A stretch of DNA of 64,000 nucleotides, taken from positions 1-64,000 of the forward strand of contig JAKUCV010003294.1 in NCBI GenBank assembly GCA_028386065.3. Reading direction: 5' to 3'. The translations under genes and the position numbers were made by a program. The notes under the pieces are model-generated. The model ran no database searches and was not told the DNA's origin. It worked only from the letters and a program-made list of their open reading frames with translations. This document shows, piece by piece, positions 11,944 through 23,241 of the stretch. Every line of letters starts with the position of its first letter. Positions within the stretch are counted from its first letter, which is position 1. Source of the DNA: Turnera subulata (taxonomy: Eukaryota > Streptophyta > Magnoliopsida > Malpighiales > Passifloraceae).

Positions 11944-14900
11944 TTGTTGGTTCCTTTGTACTTGGGTGCAGGTAAGCCATCAAAGCGAAGGATGGGAAAG
12001 GAGGTATTTACGGGTGTTGTTGCTCAAGATGAGCAGTCCGTACATGATGCGGAGGATGAGCCTGATGAGACTTATGTCCCCGGGGCTGCTAGTGATGAGT
12101 TGCCCAACGAAGAAGAATACTTAGATGCATCGCAAGAGATGCCATTGGAGGTGCTGAAGGCTGGTTTACATGGAGTTAATAAAGCAGTTGAAACTATTGT
12201 TGTGGCGATTGCTGATGATCGAAAAAGAAGGGAGGAACCAGTACAGCGAGAACAGAAAGTAGAATCTGACTTGGTGACATTTGTGAAACTTGACCTACCA
12301 ACATTTTCCGGTGCTGAAAATGAAGATCCACAACAATTTTTGGATGAGGTGTGGAAGTGTTGCCAAGTGATGGAATGCACTGACCATCGAGCTGTTGCTC
12401 TTGCTGCTTTTCGGTTGAAGGGAGATGAGGCCAATGATTGGTATGAATCTAAAAAGAGGGAGAGAGTGCCTAATGTTGCACCGTGGACTTGGACTGAATT
12501 TTATGACAAGTTTCTTGAACGATTTCTGCCCGAAAGTGTTAGGGATCAAAAGGCAGCTGAGTTTGAGCTGCTGAAGCAAGGGGAGATGTCAGTGAGTGAA
12601 TATAACACAAAGTTCACAAATCTGTCTAAGTATGCCTTGCATTTGATTCCAGATCAGCGGAGGAAGATCAAAAGGTTCATTGGAGGACTGAAGGGTTATA
12701 TTTATAACTCTTTAGTGGTTATACCATTTTGCTCTTATGCTGAAGCAGAAGACAAAGCTCGGGCAATTGAGATAAAGACCCAAGCAGAAAGAGCTGAGGC
12801 AAGTGCCAAGAGAACAAGGCATGACAACACTCAAGGCCAACCAAGTTTTCCTGTTGGTGGTGGCCAATTCCGAGGACGTGGGAAAACAGGATTGTGGGTT
12901 AACATACCAAGGGCCCGTTTCAGAGGCAATTCTAGTTATGGTGCCTCAAGCTTTGGTGGGAGCTCGACGAGACCTATGGTCAGCCAGAACAGGGGTGCAC
13001 AAAGTGCGCAGATGAAGTCCAACTCTGTATGTTTTATGTGTGGTCAGTTTGGTCATATGTCGCGGGAATGCCCTGTAGGGCAGAACATATGTTATTCGTG
13101 TGGGCAGCCAGGGCATAGAGCTCGGGAGTGTTCTGTTGAGCAACCATCAATGGCGTCCAGTGTGGCTTCTCTACCACCTAGGCCACCGCGGGCTGATAGC
13201 CAATCCTCTGTCCGCGGCAGAGGAGGTACTACCCGTGGAGCCTTTGGTAGGGGTAGCAGCTACCAACCGGGGCAGGGACAGGCACGAGTATTTTGCTTGA
13301 CCCAGGAGGATGCTGGAGCCTCCAACACAGTTGTGACAGGTATCTTGAAAGTTAAATTATGTCCTGCACTATGTTTAATTGACACGGGGTGTACCCACTC
13401 CTTTGTAAACATTCATTTTGCGAAGTACTTTAAGGATGCACCTAGTGACTTGGGTAGCCCATTGGCTGTGTATACCCCACTTGATGAGCGGGTCTATGTG
13501 GACAAAGTATATCGGGAGTCCGATATCTGTATGATGGAACACCACTTGCCAGCTGATTTGTTGTTGTTACCTATGGCCGATTTTGATGTAATTTTGGGTA
13601 TGGATTGGCTTTCTCGGCGTGGTACACGGGTAGATTGTGCAAATAAGTTGGTGAAGTTTCAACCCTTAGGGGAGGCAGAATTCATCTTCCAAGGAAAGTT
13701 TGTCTCTTCACAACCCCGAATAATTTCTACAGTGAAGGCAATACGGGTGGCACGACATACAAATTGCTTATATTTGGCGTCGGTGCAAAGTGTGGGTGAG
13801 CCGAAAATTTCCATTGATCAAGTACCAGTTGTTAAAGAATTTGTTGATGTTTTTCCTGATGACTTGCCGGGGTTACCACCGGAACGAGAAATTGAGTTTG
13901 GCATTGAGCTTGAGCCGGGGGCAGAACCCGTATCAATTACACCTTATCGAATGGCTCATACGGAATTGCAGGAATTGAAAACTCAGTTGCAGGATTTATT
14001 GGACAAGGGGTTTATTAGACCTAGCGTATCCCCGTGGGGAGCTCCGGTTCTGTTTGTCAAGAAGAAAGATGGCTCAATGAGAATGTGTGTGGATTATCGG
14101 CAATTAAACAAGCTAACAATACGAAACAAGTACCCACTGCCTCGTATTGATGATTTGTTTGATCAGTTGCAAGGGGCAAGACACTTCTCGAAAATTAACT
14201 TGAGAACAGGTTACCATCAATTACGAATTAAGGAAGAGGATGTGAGGACAACAGCCTTTAGGACAAGGTATGGGCACTATGAATTTTTGGTAATACTGTT
14301 CGGACTTACTAATGCACCTGCAGCTTTTATGGACTTAATGAACCGAGTGTTCAAGCAGTACCTTGACAAATTTGTGATTGTGTTCATTGATGATGTGCTG
14401 ATTTATTCAAAGACTAAAGAGGAGCATGCAGAGCATTTAAGAATTGTGTTGCAAATCCTACGGAAAGAAAAACTATATGCTAAGTTTTCAAAATGTGAGT
14501 TCTGGTTGGAAAAAGTTTCATTCTTGGGTCATGTTATATCTGCTGAGGGTATTGAGGTAGACCCGCAGAAAGTGGAGGCAATTGTTAAGTGGCCGAGGCC
14601 GACCAATGTGACGGAGGTACGAAGTTTCCTTGGGCTGGCGGGATATTACCGTCTGTTTGTTGAAGGCTTCTCCTCTATTGCTACACCATTGTGTGGACTG
14701 ACTCAAAAGAAGAAACCATTTATTTGGTCTGAAGCGTGTGAGGCCAGTTTCCAGGAGCTGAAACATAGGTTAACCTCAGCACCAATACTTGCTTTACCCA
14801 AAGAAGATGGTGTGTACATTGTGTACTGTGATGCGTCAAGAGTCGGTTTGGGTTGTGTCTTGATGCAGGATGGCAAGGTGATTGCCTATGCCTCCCGGAA

Positions 14901-15197
14901 ACTGAAAAAGAATGAAGAGAATTACCCAGTGATGACCTGGAGATGGCAGCAGTAGTCTTTGCATTGAAAATCTGGAGACATTACCTGTACGGAGATCCTT
15001 GTGAAATTTATACGGATCATAAAAGCCTGAAATACATAATGGAACAGCGGGATTTGAATTTGAGGTAGCGTAGATGGGTTGAGTTACCTAAGGATTATGA
15101 CTGTACCATTAAATACCATCCAGGAAAAGCCAATGTTGTGGCTGATGCCCTTAGTCGGAAATTTGTTGGTAGCTTGGCACATCTTAGTGTGGTCTAA
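11944..15197 (+). pseudogene. Gypsy element B gag-pol (Tekay-like), truncated
   Basis: Single gag-pol polyprotein frame; the likely start is the ATG at 11992. Order: retrotransposon gag domain (about residues 115-260), two CCHC zinc knuckles (near 13030 and 13090), aspartic protease ([10 protein letters not shown], about 13375-13405), reverse transcriptase with the second catalytic motif intact (FIDDVLIYS, about 14385) and RNase H. Three defects show. The first catalytic RT Asp is Asn (FSKINLR, about 14190). One base is missing near 14930, in the His codon before DLEM, so RNase H continues in another frame to 15197. A stop follows in the NLR(stop)RRW region near 15065. Integrase and chromodomain are absent: the sequence enters the right inverted arm. 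Lineage by motif resemblance to Tekay/Del chromoviruses. Confidence 0.9.
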
Positions 15198-15237
15198 CTC
15201 CAAACAATACAAATCTAACTCTAAATAAATCAAAGAG

Positions 15238-15769
15238 CAATGTTGTTAAAACCGGACAGGCCCGGCCGGTTCAACTGGGTTAACCGGGAACCGGAGGCTA
15301 GGCCGGTCCAAATGGCCATCCGGGTCTTGTGCCTTAAAGACCCGCCCGGGTCGCTCCGGGTTTTCCGGTTTTTTAGACCCGGTTACGGGGTTTACCGGGT
15401 TGCTTGCTGTCAATCGAACCTGGGTGTGGGTGTGTATGTGAAATCAAAACAAAACAAATAATAGTGAATAGAGAAGTCATGACAATGGATCGAACCTGGG
15501 TATGCTTGGTGAAACAAGGGGCGGCTACCACTAAGCTGCTATTCACATTTTGATACAAAGTTACCATATATTTATACATATTTAAAATTTTAGGAGGGTT
15601 TAAAATTTGTTCTCATTTGGATTATTGATTTGGATTGAATATCTTATTATGAATATTTTTTAACTAATCCTGAAAAGTTAGGGACTATTTTTGACCTCCT
15701 ATTGACCCCCGGTTCTCGTGACCCCTAAGCTAGGCCCGGTCGATGGCCGGGTCGGGTTTAACAACCTTG
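15238..15769. mobile_element. hAT-type MITE, 532 bp
   Basis: Termini are inverted: CAATGTTGTTAAAACC at the left, and CAAGGTTGTTAAACC on the other strand at the right. The 8 bp flanks TCAAAGAG and TCAAAAAG are target duplications with one mismatch. The uninterrupted target is seen in the duplicate arm and at 6150-6180. An 8 bp duplication and CA...TG ends fit the hAT superfamily. There is no transposase, so the element is non-autonomous. The G/C-rich ends (CCCGG runs) could fold strongly. On the minus strand at about 15483-15537 there are tRNA-like A and B boxes. Confidence 0.75.
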
Positions 15770-16511
15770 TCAAAAAGGTTAACTACACTCTTGTGTATGC
15801 TAATTGTTCATAATGTTCATAACACATCATCTTCCTTCATTACTACTTCAAACGCTTTTGAGGCCTAACATAATCGTTATTATACCTTAGTCACAAGCTC
15901 TAAACCAAAACTCCATAATCACAACCTATTCCTTCACACTATACTCATCCTTAGATAACACAAGATTATCCATTACACTTTACTTGTTAGTGTCAAGCTA
16001 CGGTCTACAAAATTGCAAACCTACTCTTGTATACTTAGACATCCTCCTCTCAGAAAATTTTCCTCCAATATATCAACTCTTCACTTCAACTATATCGATC
16101 CAAGGTTGAACTTACCCCACTATCGTTTACACATCTTTGACTTTACAAGACCAATTATTTCACTTTACCTAATGCTTTATTCTCAGTTGCCCAAACTGCA
16201 TATGATTTTATCCGCAAATTTCTTGGCAGCATACTAAGCCATCACAAGACTATCATAACCAATTTAAACACAACACAGTAACCAATTCAACTTACACTAT
16301 AGGTACTTAATAAGGTAACAATAGACTTTCTTCCCCAGCAAGGATGTATAATAAGCATTTCAAATATGAATACCTTATTCACCATGTAGCTATGGACCTT
16401 TAGATAGTATGAGAAATCTGTATGTCAAGCAATGAGTGCATATTATCAAAAACCATGTAATACACATGCTCAAATGTAGTTTCAGCAAAATTTTATATAT
16501 AATACACTTAG

Positions 16512-16964
16512 GCATTCCGCCCTTGTCCGTGCTCATCCCGGCCAGGTGCATTGGAGCTCCAGGACTCCTCTAGTACGGTGCAAGGTTCGGGGACGAACCT
16601 AGCTGAAGCTGGTGGGCCTGTGACATCCCGAGGCCTATGAGGGCGGGAAGTGTACGCCGGTGCCGGGATGAGCATGGACAAGGTGCGGCTTCTGGTAGGC
16701 TTCTAAACGGAGGAGCACGGGAATGAACCGATCCACACCGGAATAGGAGAGATCCTGAGACTGTGTAGGGATGGGGCTGCACAGTTAGAGCGATTTTGAG
16801 GTTGTACAGGTATAGGACTGTACAATTGAGAGTAGCTTAAACGATTTGATGGGTACTAACTATATCAACAGGGTGCACCTACCTTTTTGACGCTCATTCC
16901 AGAAGAACTCCAAAGTTAAACGTGCTTGACTTGGAGCAATTCTAGGATGGGATTACCTCGCAAG
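16512..16964 (+). mobile_element. Cassandra-type TRIM fragment
   Basis: An LTR-like start (TGTGACATCCCGAGGCC) lies at 16619, after a purine-rich patch. About 250 bp downstream is a 5S rRNA-like segment, the diagnostic feature of Cassandra terminal-repeat retrotransposons in miniature. To the left, 16512-16545 is an inverted copy of 16655-16680 (compare CCTTGTCCGTGCTCATCCC), so the left edge is rearranged. Only one LTR is seen, with no primer site and no target duplication. In the duplicate arm the junctions correspond to about 410 bp of other sequence, so its arrival involved a deletion or recombination. Confidence 0.65.
16871..16964 (+). other. 5S rRNA-derived segment in Cassandra LTR
   Basis: Plant 5S rRNA similarity is evident in GAACTCCAAAGTTAAACGTG (near 16904) and CTAGGATGGGATTACCTC (near 16943). 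These correspond to the internal control region (A box, intermediate element, C box) for RNA polymerase III. The intervening bases differ from plant 5S and the 3' end merges with host sequence (ACCTCGCAAG). It is a retroelement-borne copy and not a functional 5S gene. Confidence 0.75.
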
Positions 16965-17185
16965 CCAACTTTAAAATAAGTATATTATCATGTCACTTTC
17001 ATCATTAGTATCTCTTAATTATTCACCATACTAACACTTTCCATAATTAATATCTTAGTTATTATTCCTATCATAAAATGCCTTCTTATCTATCACCAAG
17101 ATAAATTTTAGTTGATCAAACAAACAAGTTATCAAGCACCCAGGGTATATCAGCAACATCATGTCAATCGGACATATAACATAAA

Positions 17186-17649
17186 ATCTCCAAGCTAACC
17201 GAAACTAGTGATGACTTTAATTGTAATTATCACCCTTAGATGATTCTCTAATATACTAAATAATCAAATTCAAAAACAACTTAAAATTGCATAACCTCTG
17301 CCTCGAAGGGAAATTATGTCAAAGTATTAGACACATGCAGCTTAAATCCTGAAGATGCAACATTCCATATGATTATTCATAAATTTAGCTCTTAAATCAT
17401 ATTAACCTTCATCATCACAGTTTTAATTGATTAAGAACTCAAACTATAACTTAATCAGTCTAAAATAACTTTATAATCCTATACATGTGCATCCCTTAGG
17501 CCAAAGGAAACCAAGTTAATTACCATTTAGGATGGCATATGGGTATATTTAGGAAGATGATCGGAAATTACATATAAGGATTGGTGTTATATTTGAGATT
17601 ATAGTGACACCTGAATTTCGAGGACGAAATTCTTTGAAGGAGGGGATGG
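17186..17649 (+). mobile_element. Gypsy C internal 3' end and polypurine tract
   Basis: AT-rich and non-coding. The last 120 bp match 7135-7252 and include the TTCGAGGACGAAAT motif and the purine tract GAAGGAGGGGATGG next to the LTR. It is the end of the internal region of the element whose 3' LTR follows. Confidence 0.7.
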
Positions 17650-18957
17650 TGTGATACCCCAGGTACACCCTAGAATATAGAGAAGTACTTACATGATGAG
17701 AGCTGGGTGTAGCTTGTCCTTCTGAGACGTTCGTGTAGGTTGGATTGGGTATTTGGGAGAAAGTGGGTAGTGTTATTAGTGTTGGTGTGAAAATTAATAA
17801 GGGCTTAGGCTCGGTAACATGAACTGGTGTCGGATTGAGATGAGATGGTTAGCATAGGCTTGGCCTAGTGCACTCAAATGGGCTCGTAGTGATCCGATGG
17901 CACGGTTGGCCTAGTTTGGTGTCCCGATTGCTCGACTTGTCTAATGGGCCAATAAATGGTCAGAAAAGATAGGAATGTGATTACTTGGTGTAAACGATTC
18001 ATTAGAGGCACGATTGGCCAATGGAGAAATCGGTTGGCTCGATTTGGTGCGAAATAGTGCACAGTCGGGGCAATGGTGTGCCCGTCGGTGCACAATTGGG
18101 CTCGATGAGGGTAAATACGTAATTGGCCAAACCGACAAATCAGAATGAGACGTGTGGCTCGGGAATAAGCCTCTGGTGGTTTGGGTGTGCAAGCTAGCAG
18201 GTTGGTTGCCACACACCAATTGGATGGAAAATAAGCACGAGGTGGCAATTTAGGTGCAAGTGGCACCTAGTTGTGTGTTGGTGGCAATTGGGGTGGTGTC
18301 CCACCTACTTTGAAGGTAGATAACTCTGGAATTGGGAACCATTTTGGTGGATTTTGGTGCTGAACTGAGAGAGTTATGCACTCTCCAAGTTCACTGTTCT
18401 GCAGCAGACCTGCTGCTAGAACCCGAGTTGATGTAGGAGCCATAACTGGAGTTAGAAAGCTTGGAATTGAGTGTTCTCGGTGGCACTAGAAAGATAAGAG
18501 ATAGGGCTATAACCTTTATGTTTATGCCCAAGGCTGAATCGGCCTGTAGCTTCCTGTTTAATCTCGGTGAATTTTATGTTGGTGCAGGGCAGCTTCTGCT
18601 CGAATTGTGAAAAGCTAAGTATTGTGGGTAGGATTGTGTTTCACAAGCTATTATTGCTGTGGATTGATTGTGATGTCTAATTGTGTGTTTAAAACAGGGA
18701 CTAAGGTTCCAAAAGGCCTAAAGGCTGTAACGGAGAGGAATTGGTTTTGGAATACCTAGGTGATGGTAAGTAAGTTTGTTATGCGGGTAGTGATTGCTAG
18801 TGCAACCTTTGTTGGGCAGAAGGCCATTTGTGTGTGCTTGTTGTGTGTGTATTTGTGTGGGATCACCTTGCTGGTCATTTTTGGTTAACTAGCCATTGTT
18901 GGCTGATCATGGCTACTTGTTGCCTTGTTGGTTATCTATGCGTAATTGTGATATATT

Positions 18958-19190
18958 TTTTTGATACTAATAAGTATCCCAGCTCGACAAGCCAGACTAA
19001 TCTCATCCGTGGCTCGACACCCAATCTCGCTTCCCGGGCATTTAGCCTAAGACCACGAGTGGGGTCCAACATATTTAACCACTCCCAACAGGTGCATTTT
19101 CCATACCTCCACGTTTCTCCGGATCGAACCCGGGACGTGTGAGTTAAAGGGCCGCAGCATGCTGGACCACTACGCCAACACCTTGTTGGT
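18958..19190 (-). mobile_element. tRNA-derived SINE with 16 bp target duplication
   Basis: Flanked by identical GTAATTGTGATATATT at 18942-18957 and 19191-19206. On the minus strand the head has RNA polymerase III boxes: A box TGGCGTAGTGG and B box GGTTCGATCC, about 35 bp apart. The element ends in a short A-run (the T-run at 18958-18963 on the plus strand). These are all the marks of a complete plant SINE. The perfect duplication suggests a fairly recent insertion into LTR C. The family is not named. Confidence 0.9.
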
Positions 19191-19437
19191 GTAATTGTGA
19201 TATATTGGTGACTTGTTGGTACATTATGATTGAGTTGTGTGCTTGGAAATACTTGCTGCCCTTGTTGGCATCATTGCATTGCACTTGTTGTGCTGATGTT
19301 TGGCATTGCACTGATGTGCTTGTGATGGCATGTGTTTGCCTTGATTGTGCTTGTGATTGTGGACCCACTGGCCAGTTGGGAGGTGGTGCACAGGTAGTGC
19401 ATAAGAAGATGTTTGCACTTACCATATTAATGATAAT

Positions 19438-19594
19438 TTGACGGGCCTTGCGGTGCTAGATGGTCGCTTGGAGTAAAACGGTCGTGATTATTTGACTGGC
19501 CTTGCGGTGCTAGATGGCCGCTTGGAGTAAAACGGTCGTGATTATTTGACCGACCTTGCGGTGCTAGATGGCCGCTTGGAGTAAAATGGTCGTG
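19438..19594. repeat. 54 bp tandem repeat, about 2.9 copies
   Basis: Units start at 19438, 19492 and 19546 and share TTGCGGTGCTAGATGGCCGC and TTGGAGTAAAACGGTCGTG with few changes. The inverted copy at 5700-5760 has a single unit, so the expansion is specific to LTR C or was lost elsewhere. Confidence 0.9.
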
Positions 19595-20139
19595 CTTGTT
19601 CCGTGGCGTGAATGCCCGGTATTTGTGCATTATGCATTACTGTATGCGTCGCATGACTGTGTGTTGCCCATGTCCAGCCTTGTGTGCAGTATGTGGTTGC
19701 TTTCTTGCATGGCCTATTTACTTACTGAGTTTTATACTCACCCCCCTATTTCCTCCCCATGTCTTACAGGTGCGAGAATGAGAGTATGGGAAGTGGGTCG
19801 ATGGGTATAGCCGAGTCGGTCTTCTTTAATTTTATTATTGTATTATTTTTACATGGAGGTTGTGTCATTGTAAGTAAGAGTTAGTGCCCCTTATAGCAAC
19901 GGTTTAATGACACTGGTGAAGTTGTCTTTATAAATGAGTCTTGGTACTTTTTATCATCTTTACTGCCTCTGCATTTGTTTGTTGTTGCTTCCTTTTACGT
20001 TGTGCATTCTCTTGGTTGGTAACCCGCCGAGCAGAGGCAACGGGGTTTTGGTTGTGTCGATGAAAGGCCTCTGGGTGCCTTGTGGCACGTAGTGGGTGCA
20101 CATGGAACCTGGCCGGTCGCGCTTAGCGGGGGCGTGACA

Positions 20140-20744
20140 GTTGAGATGGCAGCTGTGACCTTGGCTCTGAAGATTTGGAGACACTACTTGGTTGGAGAGA
20201 AGTGTCGAATCTTCACCGATCATAAGAGTCTTAAGTACATCATGACTCAAAAAGAGCTTAACCTGCGACAAAGACACTGGGTTGAGTTGCTTAATGATTA
20301 TGATTGTACCATCGAATATCACCCAGGAAAGGCCAATGTAGTAGCTGATGCATTGAGCCGGAGACAACCAGAAGATGCTTCCACTAACTACTCGATATCC
20401 TCACTTATCGAGTTAAGGAAGTTGGGAGTTGACTTGACAATTGATGACACTGGAGCCTTACTAGCACACATGAGCATCAAGTCTAACCTAAGAGGATGGA
20501 TAGTAGAACTGCAAGAGGGAGATCCTGACCTGATCAAGCTAAAGGAAGGAGCAAGTATCGGGAAAGAGGACCAGTTTCGCATAGCCGAAGATGGTGCACT
20601 GATGTTTGGGAAACAGATATGTGTACCCAACGTCGGTGATTTGCGTAATCAGATCTATGAAGAAGGACATATGCCACCATATGCAATGCATCCTGGAAGT
20701 ACCAAGATGTATCAAGATCTGAAGAGCCATTACTGGTGGCCTCG
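20140..20744 (+). pseudogene. Gypsy element E, RNase H to integrase N-terminus
   Basis: Open frame for the pol segment after the RT: RNase H core ([11 protein letters not shown], and the plant Gypsy block [20 protein letters not shown] at about 20302-20361), a linker, and the first part of the integrase zinc-binding domain ([19 protein letters not shown]). It is cut at 20744 by Copia F and resumes at 30221 with the next residues. Its upstream gag and RT are not in the window, because LTR C abuts it on the left. Close relative of element D by residue comparison. Confidence 0.9.
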
Positions 20745-22136
20745 TGTAAGTTTCCTTAGGACTATTATGACACTCATAATAAGTATGACACACAGCGGAA
20801 GCAAGGGAAACTAACCAAGAACCAAGTGAAGCATGCAAAACCGTATAACAATTTTTACATACCTTATGTGGTTGAGGTCTTTCACTCAACTGAAGTATGG
20901 AATCAGCAAGAGCAAGACTAAGGCCTGGCCCCTCTACGGTATCCACACGAACCGTGATCGACTTGGAATCATCATACGAATCTTGCCACGAGCACTCCCG
21001 GACTGATGTGCTAGCAAGAGTAAACCGGGAGCCTTTAGTGTGTGTTTCGTGGTGTTTTGCTCTTCCTTCTTTCACAAAGAAGAAGAAGCTGGATGTAAGT
21101 GTTTTTCTCAAGCTCTCTAGACCCCAAAACGTTCAAAGAACCCACAAGGAAGGAATGAATGATCTGATCAATAATTTCTTTAATTATTCATCCCAAAACG
21201 ACCCTGGTTCAACCATAGTCCAACCACGGTTCAACCACGGTCCAACCACACCCGGTCCAACCACGGTTCAACCATCTGCTCGAATCAACGGTCCTATGTG
21301 TGTGACCCTGTAGGCACTTGTAACGTCCGGCAATAATTGTAAAATCTCATTTTACAATTATAAACAAAGAGCGGCGTCTAGCAACACATCATTGCTACCC
21401 GAACGACAAGATCAGTACTGATTCTATATGCCTCGGAACATGTCATCGTCCTTTCGTCCCATTATCAAGATCAAACGCGAGACATGGAATATGCCAATCT
21501 CGTATGTGTCTAATCTATGTTTCTTGATCCCCGAGTTAACTGTATAAAACGGATACCCGTGATATCACCATATCATCTAATCCGAGCATGGCCATGCATT
21601 TAACAGTTCAACTCTATCAAGAAACCATATGATAATATACCCGTTATATGGGTCGAACGAATCCCGTCTTGAACAATCAAAACCCACTACATATTCGTCA
21701 TATACCCAATGATTACCCTTATGTCCACCCAGTTACGGGTGACTAGGAATAATATCAAAGCACATGATTCATATGTTGGATACCTTGACGATCTCAGGTC
21801 AAAGGACAATACATCTATAAGAAACACTAATGACATACATATAACGTTCCATGTAGTGTTCTTATGTGGGTCGGTCCAGTCCACAAGTTCTCCAACTTGT
21901 ACCCGTATGTAGAATTCATATCACATATAAATTCTCAACATACGCTAGTCTTAATTTATTATTACAACCCATCCGTAATAATAACCGACTTGGGACAATT
22001 AAGAATATATCAAATATGAACTAGGGTTATAAATATGTGCAAGCAATTATCTCATAATCATATTTATTGGAATAACCTCAAAGTATATACATGACTACAA
22101 TCATCCATAGATTGGCTTTTGGGCATATAACTAACA
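20745..22136 (-). repeat. 3' LTR of Copia F (1392 bp)
   Basis: Bounded by TGTAAGTTTCC and GGCATATAACTAACA, matching 27238-28335 plus 29920-30215 base for base over most of the length. The minus-strand polypurine tract AGTGCAAGTGGGAGAT touches its inner end. The ORFs at 20539-21111 and 20897-21313 lie in LTR sequence and recur in the other LTR; they are not genes. Confidence 0.92.
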
Positions 22137-22150
22137 ATCTCCCACTTGCA

Positions 22151-23240
22151 CTAAAGCCAATCATACATGTATCTAATACCTATGGATGCGCAATGACCAT
22201 CATGCTTCTGCTGCGTGAGTGGATTCGTCAAGGGATCTGCTACATTGTTCTCTGAAGGAACTCTGCACAGCCTGACATCGCCTCTGTCTATGATCTCTCG
22301 AATAAGATGATAGCGTCGGAGAATATGTTTGGATCTTTGGTGGTACCTAGGTTCTTGAGTTTGTGCGATTGTTCCATTGTTGTCACAATAGAGCTCAATC
22401 GGACTCTCAATACTAGGAACCACCCCGAGTTCAGTTACGAACTTCTTAATCCAAACAGCCTCTTTCGCTGCATCTGAGGCAGCAATATACTCAGCCTCGG
22501 TTGTAGAATCTGCAACTGTCTCTTGCTTAGAACTCTTCCAGCATACAGCACCACCTCCAAGACAAAACACATATCCTGATTGCGATCTGAAATCATCCCT
22601 ATCGGTTTGGAAGCTAGCATCGGTGTAACCCTTTACAACGAGCTCATCAACGCTTCTCCTAAGTCCTTCATCGAGAAATTCTTTCCTAACCAAGTCTTTG
22701 CAGATTTTAGTGTCGGAATATCATTCTCAATAAGTAGGATGTCGTCAACCTACAACAACAAGAAAACAATAATGCTCCCACTAACCTTCTAGTAAACACA
22801 TGAAACATCTTCACTTTTAATGAAACCAAACTCTTTGATTACTTCACTAAAACGAAGATTCCAACTCCTTGAAGCTTGCTTAAGTCCATAAATGGACCTT
22901 TGCAATTTGCATACCATGTTGACATTCTTTGGATCGACAAAACCCTCAGGCTGTGTCATATACACATCCTCTAAAAGATTTCCGTTAAGGAAAGCGGTTT
23001 TGACATCCATTTGCCATATCTCATAATCATGGTATGCGACTATAGCCAAAAGAATCCAGATGGATTTAACCATGGCAACTGGTGAGAAGGTTTCATCATA
23101 GTCTATACCATGAACTTGTTTGAAACCTTTCGCAACCAACCGCCCTTTATAGGTAATCACATTACCATCCATGTCGGTCTTTTTCTTAAAGACCCACTTG
23201 CACCCTATGGGTTTTACCCCTTCGGGTGGATCAACTAAGG
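22151..23240 (-). pseudogene. Copia F reverse transcriptase and RNase H, broken
   Basis: The 23172-22789 part carries the Copia RT opening (LVAKGFKQVHGIDYDETFSP) and the YGLKQASRSWN motif. At 22750-22752 a TAG replaces the Tyr of the catalytic YVDD motif (stop-VDD). Just after it, about 500 bp of RT and connection domain seem deleted, joining KTWLG directly to the RNase H segment (GYTDASFQTD...TTEAEYIAASDAAKEAVWI). RNase H itself (22693-22151) reads open to the family's usual end. RT activity is excluded. Confidence 0.9.
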
Positions 23241-23241
23241 T

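Larger units (their letters stand above)
15195..17185 (+). repeat. Right arm of the inverted duplication
   Basis: Reverse complement of 8051-9455, interrupted by a hAT-type MITE (15238-15769) and by Cassandra-like sequence (16512-16964). The arm continues rightward without a break into the polypurine tract and LTR at 17650. The plus orientation is thus the native one for this internal sequence. No gene is recognised. Confidence 0.7.
17650..20139 (+). repeat. 3' LTR of Gypsy element C (2.49 kb with SINE)
   Basis: Starts TGTGATACCCCAGG after a polypurine tract and ends GGGGGCGTGACA, after which Gypsy E RNase H coding sequence begins at once. It contains a 233 bp SINE with its 16 bp duplication, and a 54 bp tandem repeat. 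Without the SINE it is about 2.24 kb. Element C therefore inserted into element E; its 5' LTR is not identifiable in the window. Confidence 0.8.

Noticed and set aside
12072..12579. Minus-strand ORFs of 120 and 94 aa
   Set aside because: Antisense shadows of the Gypsy B gag domain.
16871..16964. Functional 5S rRNA gene
   Set aside because: Several core bases differ, the 3' end is missing, and it lies in an LTR-like context, not in a tandem 5S array.
19141..19190. Possible tRNA gene (A and B boxes)
   Set aside because: No cloverleaf can be completed, and the boxes sit at the head of an element with a poly-A end and a 16 bp target duplication, so it is a SINE.
20897..21313. 138 aa ORF repeated at 27393-27809
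   Set aside because: Both copies lie in the two LTRs of Copia F, so similarity reflects LTR identity, not gene conservation.
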